This document shows, in pieces, positions 1 through 7,389 of a DNA stretch of 32,901 bases (position 1 is the stretch's first letter; every line of letters starts with the position of its first letter). Position numbers and translations under genes: made by a program. The notes beneath the pieces are model-generated. The model had not been told where the DNA came from. It saw nothing but the letters and a program-made list of their open reading frames with translations, and made no database searches. This DNA comes from Saccharibacillus kuerlensis DSM 22868 (GTDB taxonomy: Bacteria; Bacillota; Bacilli; Paenibacillales; Paenibacillaceae), in NCBI RefSeq assembly GCF_000378145.1, contig NZ_KB899312.1, forward strand, positions 1 through 32,901, given 5' to 3'.

Positions 1-77
1 TCAACTCCGCTCGACTTGCATGTATTAGGCATGCCGCCAGCGTTCGTCCTGAGCCAGGATCAAACTCTCCATTAAAG
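1..77 (-). rRNA. rrs: 16S ribosomal RNA, 5' end only (partial)
   Basis: The reverse complement of this stretch carries the universal start of bacterial 16S rRNA (AGAGTTTGATCCTGGCTCAG) followed by the Firmicutes-type sequence up to GCAAGTCGAGCGG. The gene is on the minus strand and its 5' end falls at about position 75-78; the rest runs off the left edge. The upstream leader with boxA and two promoters confirms that this is the start of a complete operon rather than a fragment. The exact mature 5' end is approximate. Confidence 0.97.
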
Positions 78-200
78 TTGCGATTCCGAGGAATCGACTT
101 ATCTAGAAAGCACCATGTGCTCGTTAAAACGTGGCGATTCTTGATTACTCAAGAACCTTTTATTCTCGCGGTGACCGAAGTCACCGTAACTCACTCATTG

Positions 201-218
201 TTCAGTTTTCAAAGAACA
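201..218 (-). promoter_or_regulatory. rRNA leader boxA antitermination site
   Basis: On the minus strand this reads TGTTCTTTGAAAACTGAA, the boxA-type sequence found in Bacillales rRNA leaders about 120-140 nt upstream of 16S. NusB/NusE (S10) binding here is the known basis of rRNA antitermination. The match and the position are seen directly; function is inferred from the family. Confidence 0.85.
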
Positions 219-381
219 AACCTTGTTGTGCTTGTTTCTTTCGTGCGTCGCTGCATCTCAGCGGCGACTTTTATATCCTATCACAACGCCGGTCAGTTCG
301 TCAAGCACTTTTTTTGAACTTCTTTTTCAGTGCTGATTTCCTGTTCGGTTGTGATGACTCTCTCTCGAAGAGCCGATTAAT

Positions 382-411
382 AATGTACCATATACTTAGA
401 AAGCAAGTCAA
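382..411 (-). promoter_or_regulatory. rRNA operon promoter P2 (sigma-A)
   Basis: On the minus strand there is a -35 TTGACT (406-411), an 18-bp spacer and a -10 TACATT (382-387), about 300 bp upstream of 16S. It lies upstream of boxA, as the proximal promoter of a tandem rRNA promoter pair should. Confidence 0.65.
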
Positions 412-489
412 CAACTAGTTTTATGTTTTATCGATTATTTTACACAATCAATACGACAGCTCGCTAACTCGTTACGGTACAATAAATGG

Positions 490-518
490 ATTATACAATG
501 AAAACGCTTTGCTGTCAG
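490..518 (-). promoter_or_regulatory. rRNA operon promoter P1 (sigma-A)
   Basis: On the minus strand there is a -35 CTGACA (513-518), a spacer of exactly 17 bp and a perfect -10 TATAAT (490-495). It follows directly after the recR terminator and precedes P2 by about 105 bp, giving the tandem arrangement usual for rRNA operons. This is one of the best sigma-A matches in the window. Confidence 0.8.
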
Positions 519-537
519 CGGAATTTTATAAAAGCAT

Positions 538-580
538 GTAAAAAAGGCGCAGCCAGAGTGTCCTCCGGATCTGCACCTTT
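538..580 (-). terminator. Rho-independent terminator of the dnaX-ebfC-recR operon
   Basis: On the minus strand AAAGGTGCAG (571-580) pairs with CTGCGCCTTT (543-552) with one G-U pair, followed by a run of T. It lies 25 nt past the recR stop and separates recR from the rRNA promoters. Confidence 0.85.
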
Positions 581-604
581 TGTCTGCTGTGAAATGAGAA
601 CCTC

Positions 605-1207
605 TTACAGCTCTCTGCGTCCCTCCAAAGCTTTGGACAACGTCACTTCATCCGCATACTCCAAGTCGCCACCTACTGGTAGGCCATGGGCAATACGCGT
701 TACCTTGATTTCAAAAGGACGAACAAGCCGCGAAATGTACATGGCCGTTGCCTCGCCTTCGATATTAGGGTTGGTAGCCAAGATCAGTTCCTGCACCCGC
801 TCATCGCTAAGACGGGTTAGCAGCTCTTTGAGCCGGATATCGTCAGGGCCGATTCCTTCCATTGGAGAGATCGCACCATGCAGTACATGATAGTAACCGT
901 CGAATTCTTTGGTTCGTTCCATAGCAACCAAGTCTCTGGGATCCTGCACTACACAAATGACCGAGGCATCGCGGGACTTATCCTGGCAGATTCTGCAGGG
1001 ATCGGTATCTGTAATATTGCCGCATACCGAACAGTAATGAAGATTACGCTTTACGCTGACGAGGGCTTTGGCAAAGTCGATTACGTCGTCTTCTTTCATG
1101 CTCAATACATGAAAGGCCAGTCTCGCAGCCGTTTTCGGCCCGATTCCGGGCAGATGAGAGAAAGCATCGATCAGTTTGGCAATCGGCTCCGGATAATACA
1201 AGGCCAC
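605..1207 (-). CDS. recR: Recombination mediator protein RecR
   Basis: RecR works with RecO (and RecF) to load RecA onto SSB-coated single-stranded DNA at gaps, in the cytoplasm. The 200-residue product has the usual family length. It shows the N-terminal helix-hairpin-helix region ([15 protein letters not shown], about residues 19-33), a four-cysteine zinc finger (C59, C62, C71, C74) and the Toprim domain that follows ([11 protein letters not shown] from about residue 83). It is the last gene of dnaX-ebfC-recR, a very conserved trio in Firmicutes, and starts 21 bp after ebfC. In B. subtilis recR is followed by yaaL and bofA; here a terminator and an rRNA operon follow instead. Identification is secure. 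Confidence 0.98.
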   Translation of the reverse strand: MALYYPEPIAKLIDAFSHLPGIGPKTAARLAFHVLSMKEDDVIDFAKALVSVKRNLHYCSVCGNITDTDPCRICQDKSRDASVICVVQDPRDLVAMERTKEFDGYYHVLHGAISPMEGIGPDDIRLKELLTRLSDERVQELILATNPNIEGEATAMYISRLVRPFEIKVTRIAHGLPVGGDLEYADEVTLSKALEGRREL

Positions 1208-1228
1208 ACTTCCCTTTTAAAGAATAGT

Positions 1229-1540
1229 TTAGAACAGACCTGGGATCTTCATTCCGTTTGTGAATTTGCCCATATCCTGGTTCGCCAGTTCTTCGGCTTT
1301 ACCAAGCGCGTCGTTAACAGCCGTCAGGATCAAATCCTGCAGCATTTCTACGTCATCCGGGTCCACTGCTTCAGGTTTGATATTGATCGCAATCAACTTT
1401 TTATGTCCGTTGACTTCGACACTCACTACTCCGCCGCCAGAAGTACCTTCGACTTTTTTCGTGCCGAGTTCTTCCTGAGCTTTCATCATTTGTTCCTGCA
1501 TTTTCTTAACCTGTTTCATCATCTGGTTCATGTTATTCAT
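1229..1540 (-). CDS. ebfC: YbaB/EbfC family nucleoid-associated protein
   Basis: This is a small DNA-binding protein of the YbaB/EbfC family (YaaK in B. subtilis), a dimeric nucleoid-associated protein whose exact role in Firmicutes is unsettled. The 103 residues begin with a Met- and Lys-rich amphipathic helix ([18 protein letters not shown]) and continue with the family core ([15 protein letters not shown], then [14 protein letters not shown]). Length, and position between dnaX and recR, are exactly those of the family. A ribosome binding site AAGGAGA lies just upstream of the ATG. Co-transcription with dnaX and recR is inferred from spacing (59 bp and 21 bp). Confidence 0.96.
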   Translation of the reverse strand: MNNMNQMMKQVKKMQEQMMKAQEELGTKKVEGTSGGGVVSVEVNGHKKLIAINIKPEAVDPDDVEMLQDLILTAVNDALGKAEELANQDMGKFTNGMKIPGLF

Positions 1541-1599
1541 CGCAATCTCTCCTTAAAGTGGACCTCGGCACCCTCGCGACGCGATATGCCGGGCAGCAT

Positions 1600-3336
1600 T
1601 TATTCTTTAATGACAACCAGATTCTCCCCGAACAAATTCAACGCTTCATCTACCCAGGGCTCTTTGCTGCCGCTTTCCTCTTCATGTTCAAGCTCCAGCA
1701 CTTCTGACTTTGGAGAAGCAGCGGATTCGGTTGACTCATTCCAATCTTTCTGCATGATCGTCACCAAATTCCATTCGCCGCCCAATAGTTCGGCAAGTAC
1801 CTGCTCCACGACCTGACGGTTAGCCGGCTTCTCAATAGTTTCCCGGTGGATATCGTTCTTGAATGCAACCAGCACAGAGTCGTCCAGCGCCGATACAGGC
1901 TCACCATTGGTAAACCAAGCGTGTACCGTCACCTTTTCTTCTTTTACCCGCTGCAGCACTTGATTCCACTTGCCCCGGATATCCTTGAACGAGGCATCTT
2001 CCCTACGAGCGAGATATTGATCCATATGCGGAGGCAGCTTGGCCATTCGGGAAACGCGAGGAGCACTTTGGCGTACCGCAGCACGTCCTCCCGCCTGTTC
2101 GCCTCCACCACCGGAAGCCGGAGCTCCACTGCGCATTACCTGTTCCAGCTTTTTCTCCAACTCGGCAACTTTGCCTTCCAGTCTTTGAACAGCTTGAGAG
2201 TCCGCCGGAACCGCATCCGATCGTTTATTACTCACGGACGTTTCCGTACCGGTACTCTGACTCACCAGATTAAGCAGTGCCACTTCGAACAGCATCTGCG
2301 GATTGGCTGCATACTTCATCTCATTTTGATAGCGGCTCAGCGTATCGATCGTGTGGAATAGGTTCTCTTTGGAAAAGCGCTCCGCGACATCTTGAAAAGA
2401 TGCGGCATCCAGCACGCGCTCAGTCAAATGTTCTGCATTGGGTACCATCTTAATCATCAGCAGATCGCGGAAGTAATAGAGAAGATTCTCCATACATTTG
2501 TCTGCGCTCTTGCCTTCCTGCATCCAGCTTTCTACGGTCTGCAGCACGCCTCCTGCATCTTTTGCAGAAAGCGAGTCGGCCAACGCCGAGAATTGCTCCG
2601 AAGCGATCCCTCCGGTCATGCCGAGTACCTGCTCGTAAGTCACCTTGCCTTCGGTAAATGCGGAGATCTGATCGAGCACGCTCAGCGCATCCCGCATTCC
2701 TCCATCAGACAAACGCGCAATGTACTGCAAAGCGCTCTCTTCGGCATCAATCTGCTCTTCATGGCAAATCTCAGCGAGCCTTCCGGTCTGTTCTTCCAAC
2801 GATACGCGCCGGAAGTCGAACCGCTGGCAGCGCGAGATGATTGTCGCTGGCAGCTTATGCGGTTCCGTTGTGGCCAGAATAAACATTGCATGCTCTGGCG
2901 GCTCTTCCAGCGTCTTCAGCAAAGCGTTGAACGCTTCCGTCGTAAGCATATGCACTTCGTCGATAATATAAACTTTACGACGAACTTCAGTTGGAGCGTA
3001 TTTGATCTTGTCACGCAGATCCCGGATCTCTTCCACACCCCGGTTGGAGGCGGCATCGATCTCGAGCACATCCATCACCGCACCGGAAGCAATACGTTTG
3101 CACGTCTCGCACTCGTTGCATGGTTCCGGAGCAGGTCCTTTTTCACAGTTGACGGCTTTGGCCAAGATCTTCGCGGCACTCGTCTTGCCTGTCCCCCGCG
3201 GTCCACTGAACAAATAGGCATGAGACACCCGCTGTTCGCGGATCGCGTTCTGCAGCGTTCGAATAATATGCTGTTGTCCCACCATGTCTTGGAACGACTG
3301 AGGCCGCCAAGCACGGTAAAGCGCAATATGTTCCAT
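1600..3336 (-). CDS. dnaX: DNA polymerase III subunits gamma/tau (clamp loader)
   Basis: DnaX is the ATPase of the clamp loader that places the DnaN sliding clamp on primed DNA; its tau form also contacts the polymerase and helicase. The 578 residues contain a Walker A motif (GPRGTGKT, residues 45-52), a four-cysteine zinc site (C64, C73, C76, C79) and a Walker B motif (IIDEVHM, about 124-130), followed by AAA+ sensor regions. A Gly/Ala-rich linker near residue 400 leads to the C-terminal tau region. I saw no convincing slippery heptamer followed by a hairpin, so a programmed frameshift to gamma is not claimed. It heads the dnaX-ebfC-recR operon next to the SRP RNA gene, the standard Bacillales order. 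Confidence 0.98.
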   Translation of the reverse strand: MEHIALYRAWRPQSFQDMVGQQHIIRTLQNAIREQRVSHAYLFSGPRGTGKTSAAKILAKAVNCEKGPAPEPCNECETCKRIASGAVMDVLEIDAASNRGVEEIRDLRDKIKYAPTEVRRKVYIIDEVHMLTTEAFNALLKTLEEPPEHAMFILATTEPHKLPATIISRCQRFDFRRVSLEEQTGRLAEICHEEQIDAEESALQYIARLSDGGMRDALSVLDQISAFTEGKVTYEQVLGMTGGIASEQFSALADSLSAKDAGGVLQTVESWMQEGKSADKCMENLLYYFRDLLMIKMVPNAEHLTERVLDAASFQDVAERFSKENLFHTIDTLSRYQNEMKYAANPQMLFEVALLNLVSQSTGTETSVSNKRSDAVPADSQAVQRLEGKVAELEKKLEQVMRSGAPASGGGGEQAGGRAAVRQSAPRVSRMAKLPPHMDQYLARREDASFKDIRGKWNQVLQRVKEEKVTVHAWFTNGEPVSALDDSVLVAFKNDIHRETIEKPANRQVVEQVLAELLGGEWNLVTIMQKDWNESTESAASPKSEVLELEHEEESGSKEPWVDEALNLFGENLVVIKE

Positions 3337-3373
3337 CAGCGGCTCCTTCTTTTTGGACTTTCATCTTCCCTTT

Positions 3374-3402
3374 ATTATACTATATTTCCGGTCCGATAAA
3401 AA
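3374..3402 (-). promoter_or_regulatory. Probable dnaX operon promoter
   Basis: There is a perfect -10 TATAAT on the minus strand (3374-3379) with a weak -35 TTTTTA 17 bp upstream (3397-3402), about 40 bp before the dnaX ATG. It lies downstream of the SRP RNA terminator, so dnaX is probably transcribed separately from it. Confidence 0.55.
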
Positions 3403-3473
3403 CGACGCCCCGGCTATTTACACCATACAAATTCAACTTTTTCGAAAAATTATCTATTTATAAAAAAACAAAA

Positions 3474-3502
3474 AACATCCCTGCCTGCGGCAAAGATGTT
3501 GG
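3474..3502 (-). terminator. SRP RNA terminator
   Basis: On the minus strand a 12-bp stem (AACATC TTTGCC pairing with GGCAGG GATGTT, two G-U pairs, GCA loop) is followed by TTTTTT. It lies about 20 nt past the 3' end of the SRP RNA. Confidence 0.85.
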
Positions 3503-3521
3503 TCGTATGAATCAATAAAAT

Positions 3522-3795
3522 AAAACCGTGCACCCGTCTTCGATACGATGCCATCCAAGCGGCACCTCTACACAATAACTCGGGCTAGGCCACCCTCCGG
3601 CACAAGAGCGGGCCCGCTTATGGCTGCTTCCTTCCGGACCTGACCAGGTTCACGAGTGCTCATTGCGGAGGACCAAACCGTCAACATTATGTGTAGAGAC
3701 CAAACCTTACAGGGCAAGACCTCGAACGGGAATTCAACCTCGCTATAGCGGATTGCGAGTTACAGGGCACCGCTACCTCCCCATCTAGCACGGCA
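3522..3795 (-). ncRNA. scr: Signal recognition particle RNA, large Bacillus type (scRNA)
   Basis: The minus strand carries the diagnostic SRP domain IV sequence, with the CAGGTCCGGAAGGAAGCAGC tetraloop-helix core at about 3610-3630 where Ffh binds. It also carries the Alu-domain sequence GGGGAGGTAGCGGTGCCCTG near the 5' end. The total of about 274 nt is the long form with an Alu domain typical of Bacillus and Paenibacillus, not the 4.5S form. The 5' end is placed from the promoter and the 3' end from the conserved GGTGCACGG sequence; both are good to a few nucleotides. It guides ribosomes making membrane and secreted proteins to FtsY/SecYEG. The position directly upstream of dnaX is conserved. 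Confidence 0.95.
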
Positions 3796-3801
3796 TCCTT
3801 T

Positions 3802-3830
3802 ATTATACGTGATAAAAAGGTAAAACGCAA
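3802..3830 (-). promoter_or_regulatory. SRP RNA promoter (sigma-A)
   Basis: On the minus strand there is a perfect -10 TATAAT (3802-3807) with TTGCGT 17 bp upstream (3825-3830). Transcription would start within a few bases of the expected SRP RNA 5' end, which supports both calls. Confidence 0.7.
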
Positions 3831-3834
3831 ACAG

Positions 3835-3855
3835 GCCGGCAATGTCTTTGCCGGC
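3835..3855. repeat. Short perfect hairpin next to the SRP promoter
   Basis: GCCGGCAA and TTGCCGGC form an 8-bp perfect stem with a 5-nt loop. It touches the upstream edge of the SRP RNA promoter. On the minus strand it is followed only by a broken T tract (CTGTTTGCGTTTT), so it could be a weak terminator for upstream transcription, or an operator-like site. Confidence 0.5.
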
Positions 3856-3859
3856 TGGG

Positions 3860-3991
3860 GGAGGCTGCGATTTCGATTGGGGAAGCAACGGTTTCGATTG
3901 GCGCTCCGGTTGTTTTTCCACTCAGGCATAGATTGATGCCTGAGTAGTCGGGAAAAGCCAAAGGTCGCTTCAATTCGAAACCGCAGCCTCC
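3860..3991. repeat. 132-bp nested inverted-repeat element A
   Basis: Perfect 10-bp outer arms (GGAGGCTGCG at 3860-3869, CGCAGCCTCC at 3982-3991) continue inward as imperfect arms: TTTCGA with TCGAAA, GAAGC with GCTTC, TTGGC (3898-3902) with GCCAA (3957-3961), and TTTTCC (3914-3919) with GGAAAA (3951-3956). The centre is a perfect 10-bp hairpin (ACTCAGGCAT at 3920-3929, ATGCCTGAGT at 3936-3945, loop AGATTG). The whole can fold as one long branched hairpin on either strand. No open reading frame is supported and I recognise no known RNA family. It could be a miniature inverted-repeat element or a structured RNA. Confidence 0.7.
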
Positions 3992-4025
3992 TGCGTTCCC
4001 TCTTTTTTATAGAGGGGACGTAATT

Positions 4026-4069
4026 GACGAAGAAGCCCTGCGGTTATTTAGCCGCAGGGCTTCTTCGTC
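4026..4069. repeat. Perfect 18-bp hairpin, terminator-like
   Basis: The arms at 4026-4043 (starting GACGAAGAAGCCC) and 4052-4069 are perfect reverse complements with an 8-nt loop. No T run follows on either strand, only TTCTTC within the arm, so it is a poor textbook terminator although the stem is very stable. A smaller hairpin (CGCTTCCC/GGGAAGCG, 4089-4111) follows. Confidence 0.6.
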
Positions 4070-4167
4070 TCACTGTTGAGTTCGTTTTCGCTTCCCGTTT
4101 AAGGGGAAGCGGGGGAGGGCTTCTCGATGTACCTGCTTACGAGGTTCATGCGAAGCCAGATCAGCAC

Positions 4168-4193
4168 GAAAAAGGCGGACTGCACAGTCCGCC
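4168..4193 (-). terminator. Terminator of the rho-radical SAM transcript
   Basis: On the minus strand GGCGGACTG and CAGTCCGCC form a perfect 9-bp stem with a 2-nt loop, followed by TTTTTCG. It is the first good minus-strand terminator after the radical SAM stop codon, about 125 nt downstream. Confidence 0.75.
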
Positions 4194-4203
4194 CCCCAGC
4201 GAG

Positions 4204-4308
4204 CTTGATTATGACTGAGAGCGACTTCGGCTTTGCTTCAACTAAGGCTTGAGACCGCAGTCTCAAGCTCAAGAAGCAAAACGAGCGGAGCGAACGGGCA
4301 TAATCAAG
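4204..4308. repeat. 105-bp nested inverted-repeat element B with CGAG flanks
   Basis: Terminal inverted repeats CTTGATTATG (4204-4213) and CATAATCAAG (4299-4308) enclose TTTGCTTC/GAAGCAAA (4232-4239, 4273-4280) and GCTTGAGAC/GTCTCAAGC (4247-4255, 4260-4268). CGAG is found directly outside both ends (4200-4203 and 4309-4312), which looks like a 4-bp target duplication. One extra base pair outside the repeat also fits the inverted repeat, so the flanks could be chance. It lies 10 bp past the radical SAM stop and would be transcribed as its 3' untranslated region. Confidence 0.6.
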
Positions 4309-4317
4309 CGAGCCGAT

Positions 4318-5595
4318 TTAAGCGAGCCCACTTACCGGAGGCTTCGCCCGACGCTGATCAACCGGCGGTACATGGGTATACGAGCCGATGACAACATTCG
4401 GCAGTTCCTCTCGGAAAATCTGAAGCATCTGCTTCATGCCGAGCAGCTCGCCGCGCGCAGGCGGAATAAGCTCCATGTAACTTTCCGGATCGATATTCAA
4501 GTTGCGCATCTGGATCAGCTTCAGATCCGTGCGGCGCGCAAATTCGATCATTGCCTCGATCTCTTCTTCGCGATCGGTAACACCCGGGAAAATCAGGTAA
4601 TTGATAGAGGTATAGACTCCCTGCTGGGCCGCATAAATCATAGACTTTTCGACGTTGGCCAGCGTATAAGCGCGCGGCTTGTAATAAGCGTTGTAATGAT
4701 CGTCCAACGCACTGATTGTGCTAACGCGCATTAGATCCAGACCTGCATCTACGATGCCACGGATGTGGTCGGTCAGGCCCGCGTTCGTATTGATGTTGAT
4801 ATAACCCATATCCGTACGGGAACGCACTTCGCGCATCGCTTCGATAATGATTTTGGCTTGAGTGGAAGGCTCGCCTTCGCAGCCTTGTCCAAAGCTGATG
4901 ATCGATTCCGGTGTCTTGAGATGCTCCATCATGATCTGCACGATCTCATCCGTACGAGGACGGAAATTCATTCGGGTCTGCGGCGCAACAAAGCCGCTGT
5001 CGTCCGGCTGCTCGGAAATACAGCCAAAGCATCCTGCGTTGCAAGAGTAAGAAACCGGGACTCCGCCTTCCCAGCGGCCGAGGAACGTGTTCGACGACGT
5101 CAGACATTCGTAACCGAGTGCACAATTCGACAAATGCTGATACAACCGGTTCTCCGGGTATTTTTCAATAAAGTCGTGGACTTTTGTATTTAATTCTTTT
5201 TTATCACAGTTTTCAGGGTTCCATTTTTCCGGATCATCGCACTGTTCTGCCGTTACATAGAAGCGTCCTTCTTTCCAGACAACTGCCGAATAACCGAACA
5301 GAGGCAGCTTGTACTCCTTGTCCGTTTTCACATAACCAGGCAGAGCCAGGCGCGTAAATCCCTGTGGCAGCAAAGCGCCAACTGCCTGCATACCGTCAAG
5401 GGCCACCATTTCTCCGCTTTCGGGATCGAGTGCCACAGGCTTAGTGCTCGGCAGGCCGACAAGTGTCGCGCCGTCCGGCAGTGGAATAAGCTCGTCATCC
5501 ATAATTTCGATAATCATATCGGCGCTGCGCGCCAGAGCAAACAGTTCGGGGTGATCGTATACGTTGCCGTCTTGATCGGCATAAACCAAATGCAT
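4318..5595 (-). CDS. Uncharacterised radical SAM protein
   Basis: The 425-residue protein carries the radical SAM cluster motif CxxxCxxC (C185-N-A-G-C189-F-G-C192), preceded by VSYS and followed by GQGCEGEPS (about 236-244), which fits the GGE-type SAM-binding element of the TIM-barrel core. The first 110 or so residues form a separate N-terminal domain that I do not recognise. Further cysteines (C119, C130, C158, C164) precede the core and could bind metal or a second cluster. I cannot name the substrate or reaction. It starts 32 bp after rho with a good ribosome binding site (AAAGGAGA) and should be co-transcribed with it. B. subtilis has rpmE at this place; no rpmE is seen here. Confidence 0.9.
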   Translation of the reverse strand: MHLVYADQDGNVYDHPELFALARSADMIIEIMDDELIPLPDGATLVGLPSTKPVALDPESGEMVALDGMQAVGALLPQGFTRLALPGYVKTDKEYKLPLFGYSAVVWKEGRFYVTAEQCDDPEKWNPENCDKKELNTKVHDFIEKYPENRLYQHLSNCALGYECLTSSNTFLGRWEGGVPVSYSCNAGCFGCISEQPDDSGFVAPQTRMNFRPRTDEIVQIMMEHLKTPESIISFGQGCEGEPSTQAKIIIEAMREVRSRTDMGYININTNAGLTDHIRGIVDAGLDLMRVSTISALDDHYNAYYKPRAYTLANVEKSMIYAAQQGVYTSINYLIFPGVTDREEEIEAMIEFARRTDLKLIQMRNLNIDPESYMELIPPARGELLGMKQMLQIFREELPNVVIGSYTHVPPVDQRRAKPPVSGLA

Positions 5596-5627
5596 GGGTA
5601 AAAGTCTCCTTTATATCGGACTTGCGC

Positions 5628-6992
5628 CTAGTTGCTTGGAACAGGAGCGGAAGCGGTCCGCGCCGGGCGTCTGGTTACACCGGAAGATGAGCTGCTGCCA
5701 CTGCTCTTCGATGACGAAGAAGTCGGCTTAGGCTTTGCTCCGTTCTCACCGGCCGTGTCGAAAGACGCCATAAATTCAGCGTTGGTTGCGGAATTTCTGA
5801 GTTTCTTGAGGAAGCCTTCTACAAAATCGAACGAATCGTTCATGTTTTTGCGAATATGCCATACAGTATCCAGCTCTTCCTTGGAAAGCAGCATCTCTTC
5901 TCGGCGCGTTCCCGAACGACGAATATCGATTGCTGGGAAGATTCGACGCTCGGCAAACTTCCGATCCAGATGCAGTTCCATATTGCCGGTACCTTTAAAT
6001 TCTTCATAGATAATATCGTCCATTCTGGAGCCGGTGTCAATCAGTGCCGTAGCAAGAATCGTCAAGCTGCCGCCTTCTTCGACGTTACGGGCAGAGCCGA
6101 AGAAACGTTTAGGACGATGGAAGGCTGCAGGATCAATACCGCCGCTAAGCGTACGACCGGACGGTGGAATGACCAAGTTGTAAGCACGTGCCAGCCGCGT
6201 AATACTGTCGAGCAGAATAACGACATCTTTTTTGTGTTCGACCATGCGGAGCGCACGCTCCAATACCAGTTCGGCCACTTTAATGTGGTTTTCCGGCAGC
6301 TCGTCGAAAGTAGAGGCTACGACTTCCCCTCTAACTGAGCGCTGCATATCCGTTACTTCCTCCGGACGTTCATCGATCAATAGTACGAATAGCTCGATTT
6401 CCGGATTGTTTTCGGAAATGCTGTTCGCTACTTCTTTAAGCAGCTGCGTTTTTCCCGCTTTTGGCGGTGCAACGATAAGGCCGCGTTGACCAAGTCCGAC
6501 TGGAGCGATCAGATCCATGATACGTGCGGACAAGCGGTTCTGCGTTGTTTCCAAAGAAAGTTTCTTCTCCGGATACAGCGGAGTAAGCGCCGGGAAATGC
6601 AGCCGTTCTGCAGCCGTTGCCGGATCCAACCCATTTACCGCATTGACTTGAAGCAAACCGAAATAACGCTCGTTTTCTTTTGGCGCACGGCACTTGCCTG
6701 AGACGAGATCGCCGCTGCGTAGGTCGAATTTACGAATCTGGGAAGCCGAAATATAAATATCTTCCGTGCTCGGCAGGTAGTTGATCGGACGAAGGAAGCC
6801 ATAGCCCTCTGGCAGTACTTCAAGCACACCCTGCATAAACATAAGTCCGCTTTGCTCCGCTTGTGCACGAAGAATGGCAAAAATCAGTTCTTTTTTCTTC
6901 ATTTGACTGTAATACGAGATCTGGTACTGCTTGGCCAATTTATAGAGATCCGTAAGCTTCATTTCTTCCAGATCGGAAATTTGCAAATCCAT
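5628..6992 (-). CDS. rho: Transcription termination factor Rho
   Basis: Rho is a hexameric RNA-dependent ATPase that ends untranslated transcripts. The 454-residue product has the N-terminal helical domain ([20 protein letters not shown]), the RNA-binding cold-shock-like domain with GYGFLR (about 63-68), a Walker A motif (APPKAGKT, 175-182) and the Walker B region ([16 protein letters not shown]). I chose the ATG at 6992, which has AGGTGG 8 nt upstream; an in-frame ATG 7 codons earlier lacks a site. After the normal C-terminal domain there is an unusual tail of about 35 residues rich in Ser, Lys, Arg and Pro, probably disordered. Context (murA upstream) matches the conserved Bacillales order. 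Confidence 0.97.
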   Translation of the reverse strand: MDLQISDLEEMKLTDLYKLAKQYQISYYSQMKKKELIFAILRAQAEQSGLMFMQGVLEVLPEGYGFLRPINYLPSTEDIYISASQIRKFDLRSGDLVSGKCRAPKENERYFGLLQVNAVNGLDPATAAERLHFPALTPLYPEKKLSLETTQNRLSARIMDLIAPVGLGQRGLIVAPPKAGKTQLLKEVANSISENNPEIELFVLLIDERPEEVTDMQRSVRGEVVASTFDELPENHIKVAELVLERALRMVEHKKDVVILLDSITRLARAYNLVIPPSGRTLSGGIDPAAFHRPKRFFGSARNVEEGGSLTILATALIDTGSRMDDIIYEEFKGTGNMELHLDRKFAERRIFPAIDIRRSGTRREEMLLSKEELDTVWHIRKNMNDSFDFVEGFLKKLRNSATNAEFMASFDTAGENGAKPKPTSSSSKSSGSSSSSGVTRRPARTASAPVPSN

Positions 6993-7353
6993 GTAAAATA
7001 ACCACCTATTCAATTTTATATTGGAAGACTCCGCCGACTCCTCAATGGAGCGCTTGATCGGACGTCGAATTAGCTATCTTAATATATGAAGACCAAAGTT
7101 ATTCGGGACAGACGCAGGAAGCCGATCGCATTATGCGCTGCTTCAATCATGCGGCCACAGTCGATAAAGGTGTAGTGTTCGGTTAGGTGTGATCGAAAAG
7201 CGGGTAAACGTACGCTGTCATTCGAATTTAGGTTCGGGAACGATTCCGAATAGATGGGAGTAAAACGACTGGAAATGAAAAACGGAGAAAAAATTTTCTG
7301 TTTGAGACAACATTACCCATTTAAACAAACTGTGATTCGACTAACGTGCAAAA
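6993..7353 (-). other. Long rho 5' leader / intergenic region, no gene seen
   Basis: About 360 bp between the murA terminator and rho hold no supported coding region, and I found no convincing sigma-A promoter. The only structure noted is a small hairpin TTCGGGA-ACGA-TTCCGAA (7233-7250). In B. subtilis and E. coli rho is autoregulated through its leader; a long untranslated leader here would suit that, but this is inference. Confidence 0.4.
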
Positions 7354-7383
7354 GGTGCGGACGCGGCCAAAGACCGCGTCTGC
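7349..7383 (-). terminator. murA terminator
   Basis: On the minus strand GCAGACGCGG pairs with CCGCGTCCGC (one mismatch, 7-nt loop), followed by ACCTTTTGC, a short T tract. It lies 7 nt past the murA stop codon. Confidence 0.75.
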
Positions 7384-7389
7384 GTAAAA

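Noticed and set aside
878-1816. Open frame of 312 codons on the plus strand, across recR, ebfC and the end of dnaX
   Set aside because: It spans three well-identified minus-strand genes and has no family-like sequence.
1600-3336. Programmed frameshift in dnaX to give gamma
   Set aside because: No clear slippery heptamer with a following hairpin was found at the linker.
2392-3399. Open frame of 335 codons on the plus strand, opposite dnaX
   Set aside because: It is the antisense shadow of dnaX: composition rich in Arg, His, Cys and Phe, no ribosome binding site, no recognisable domain.
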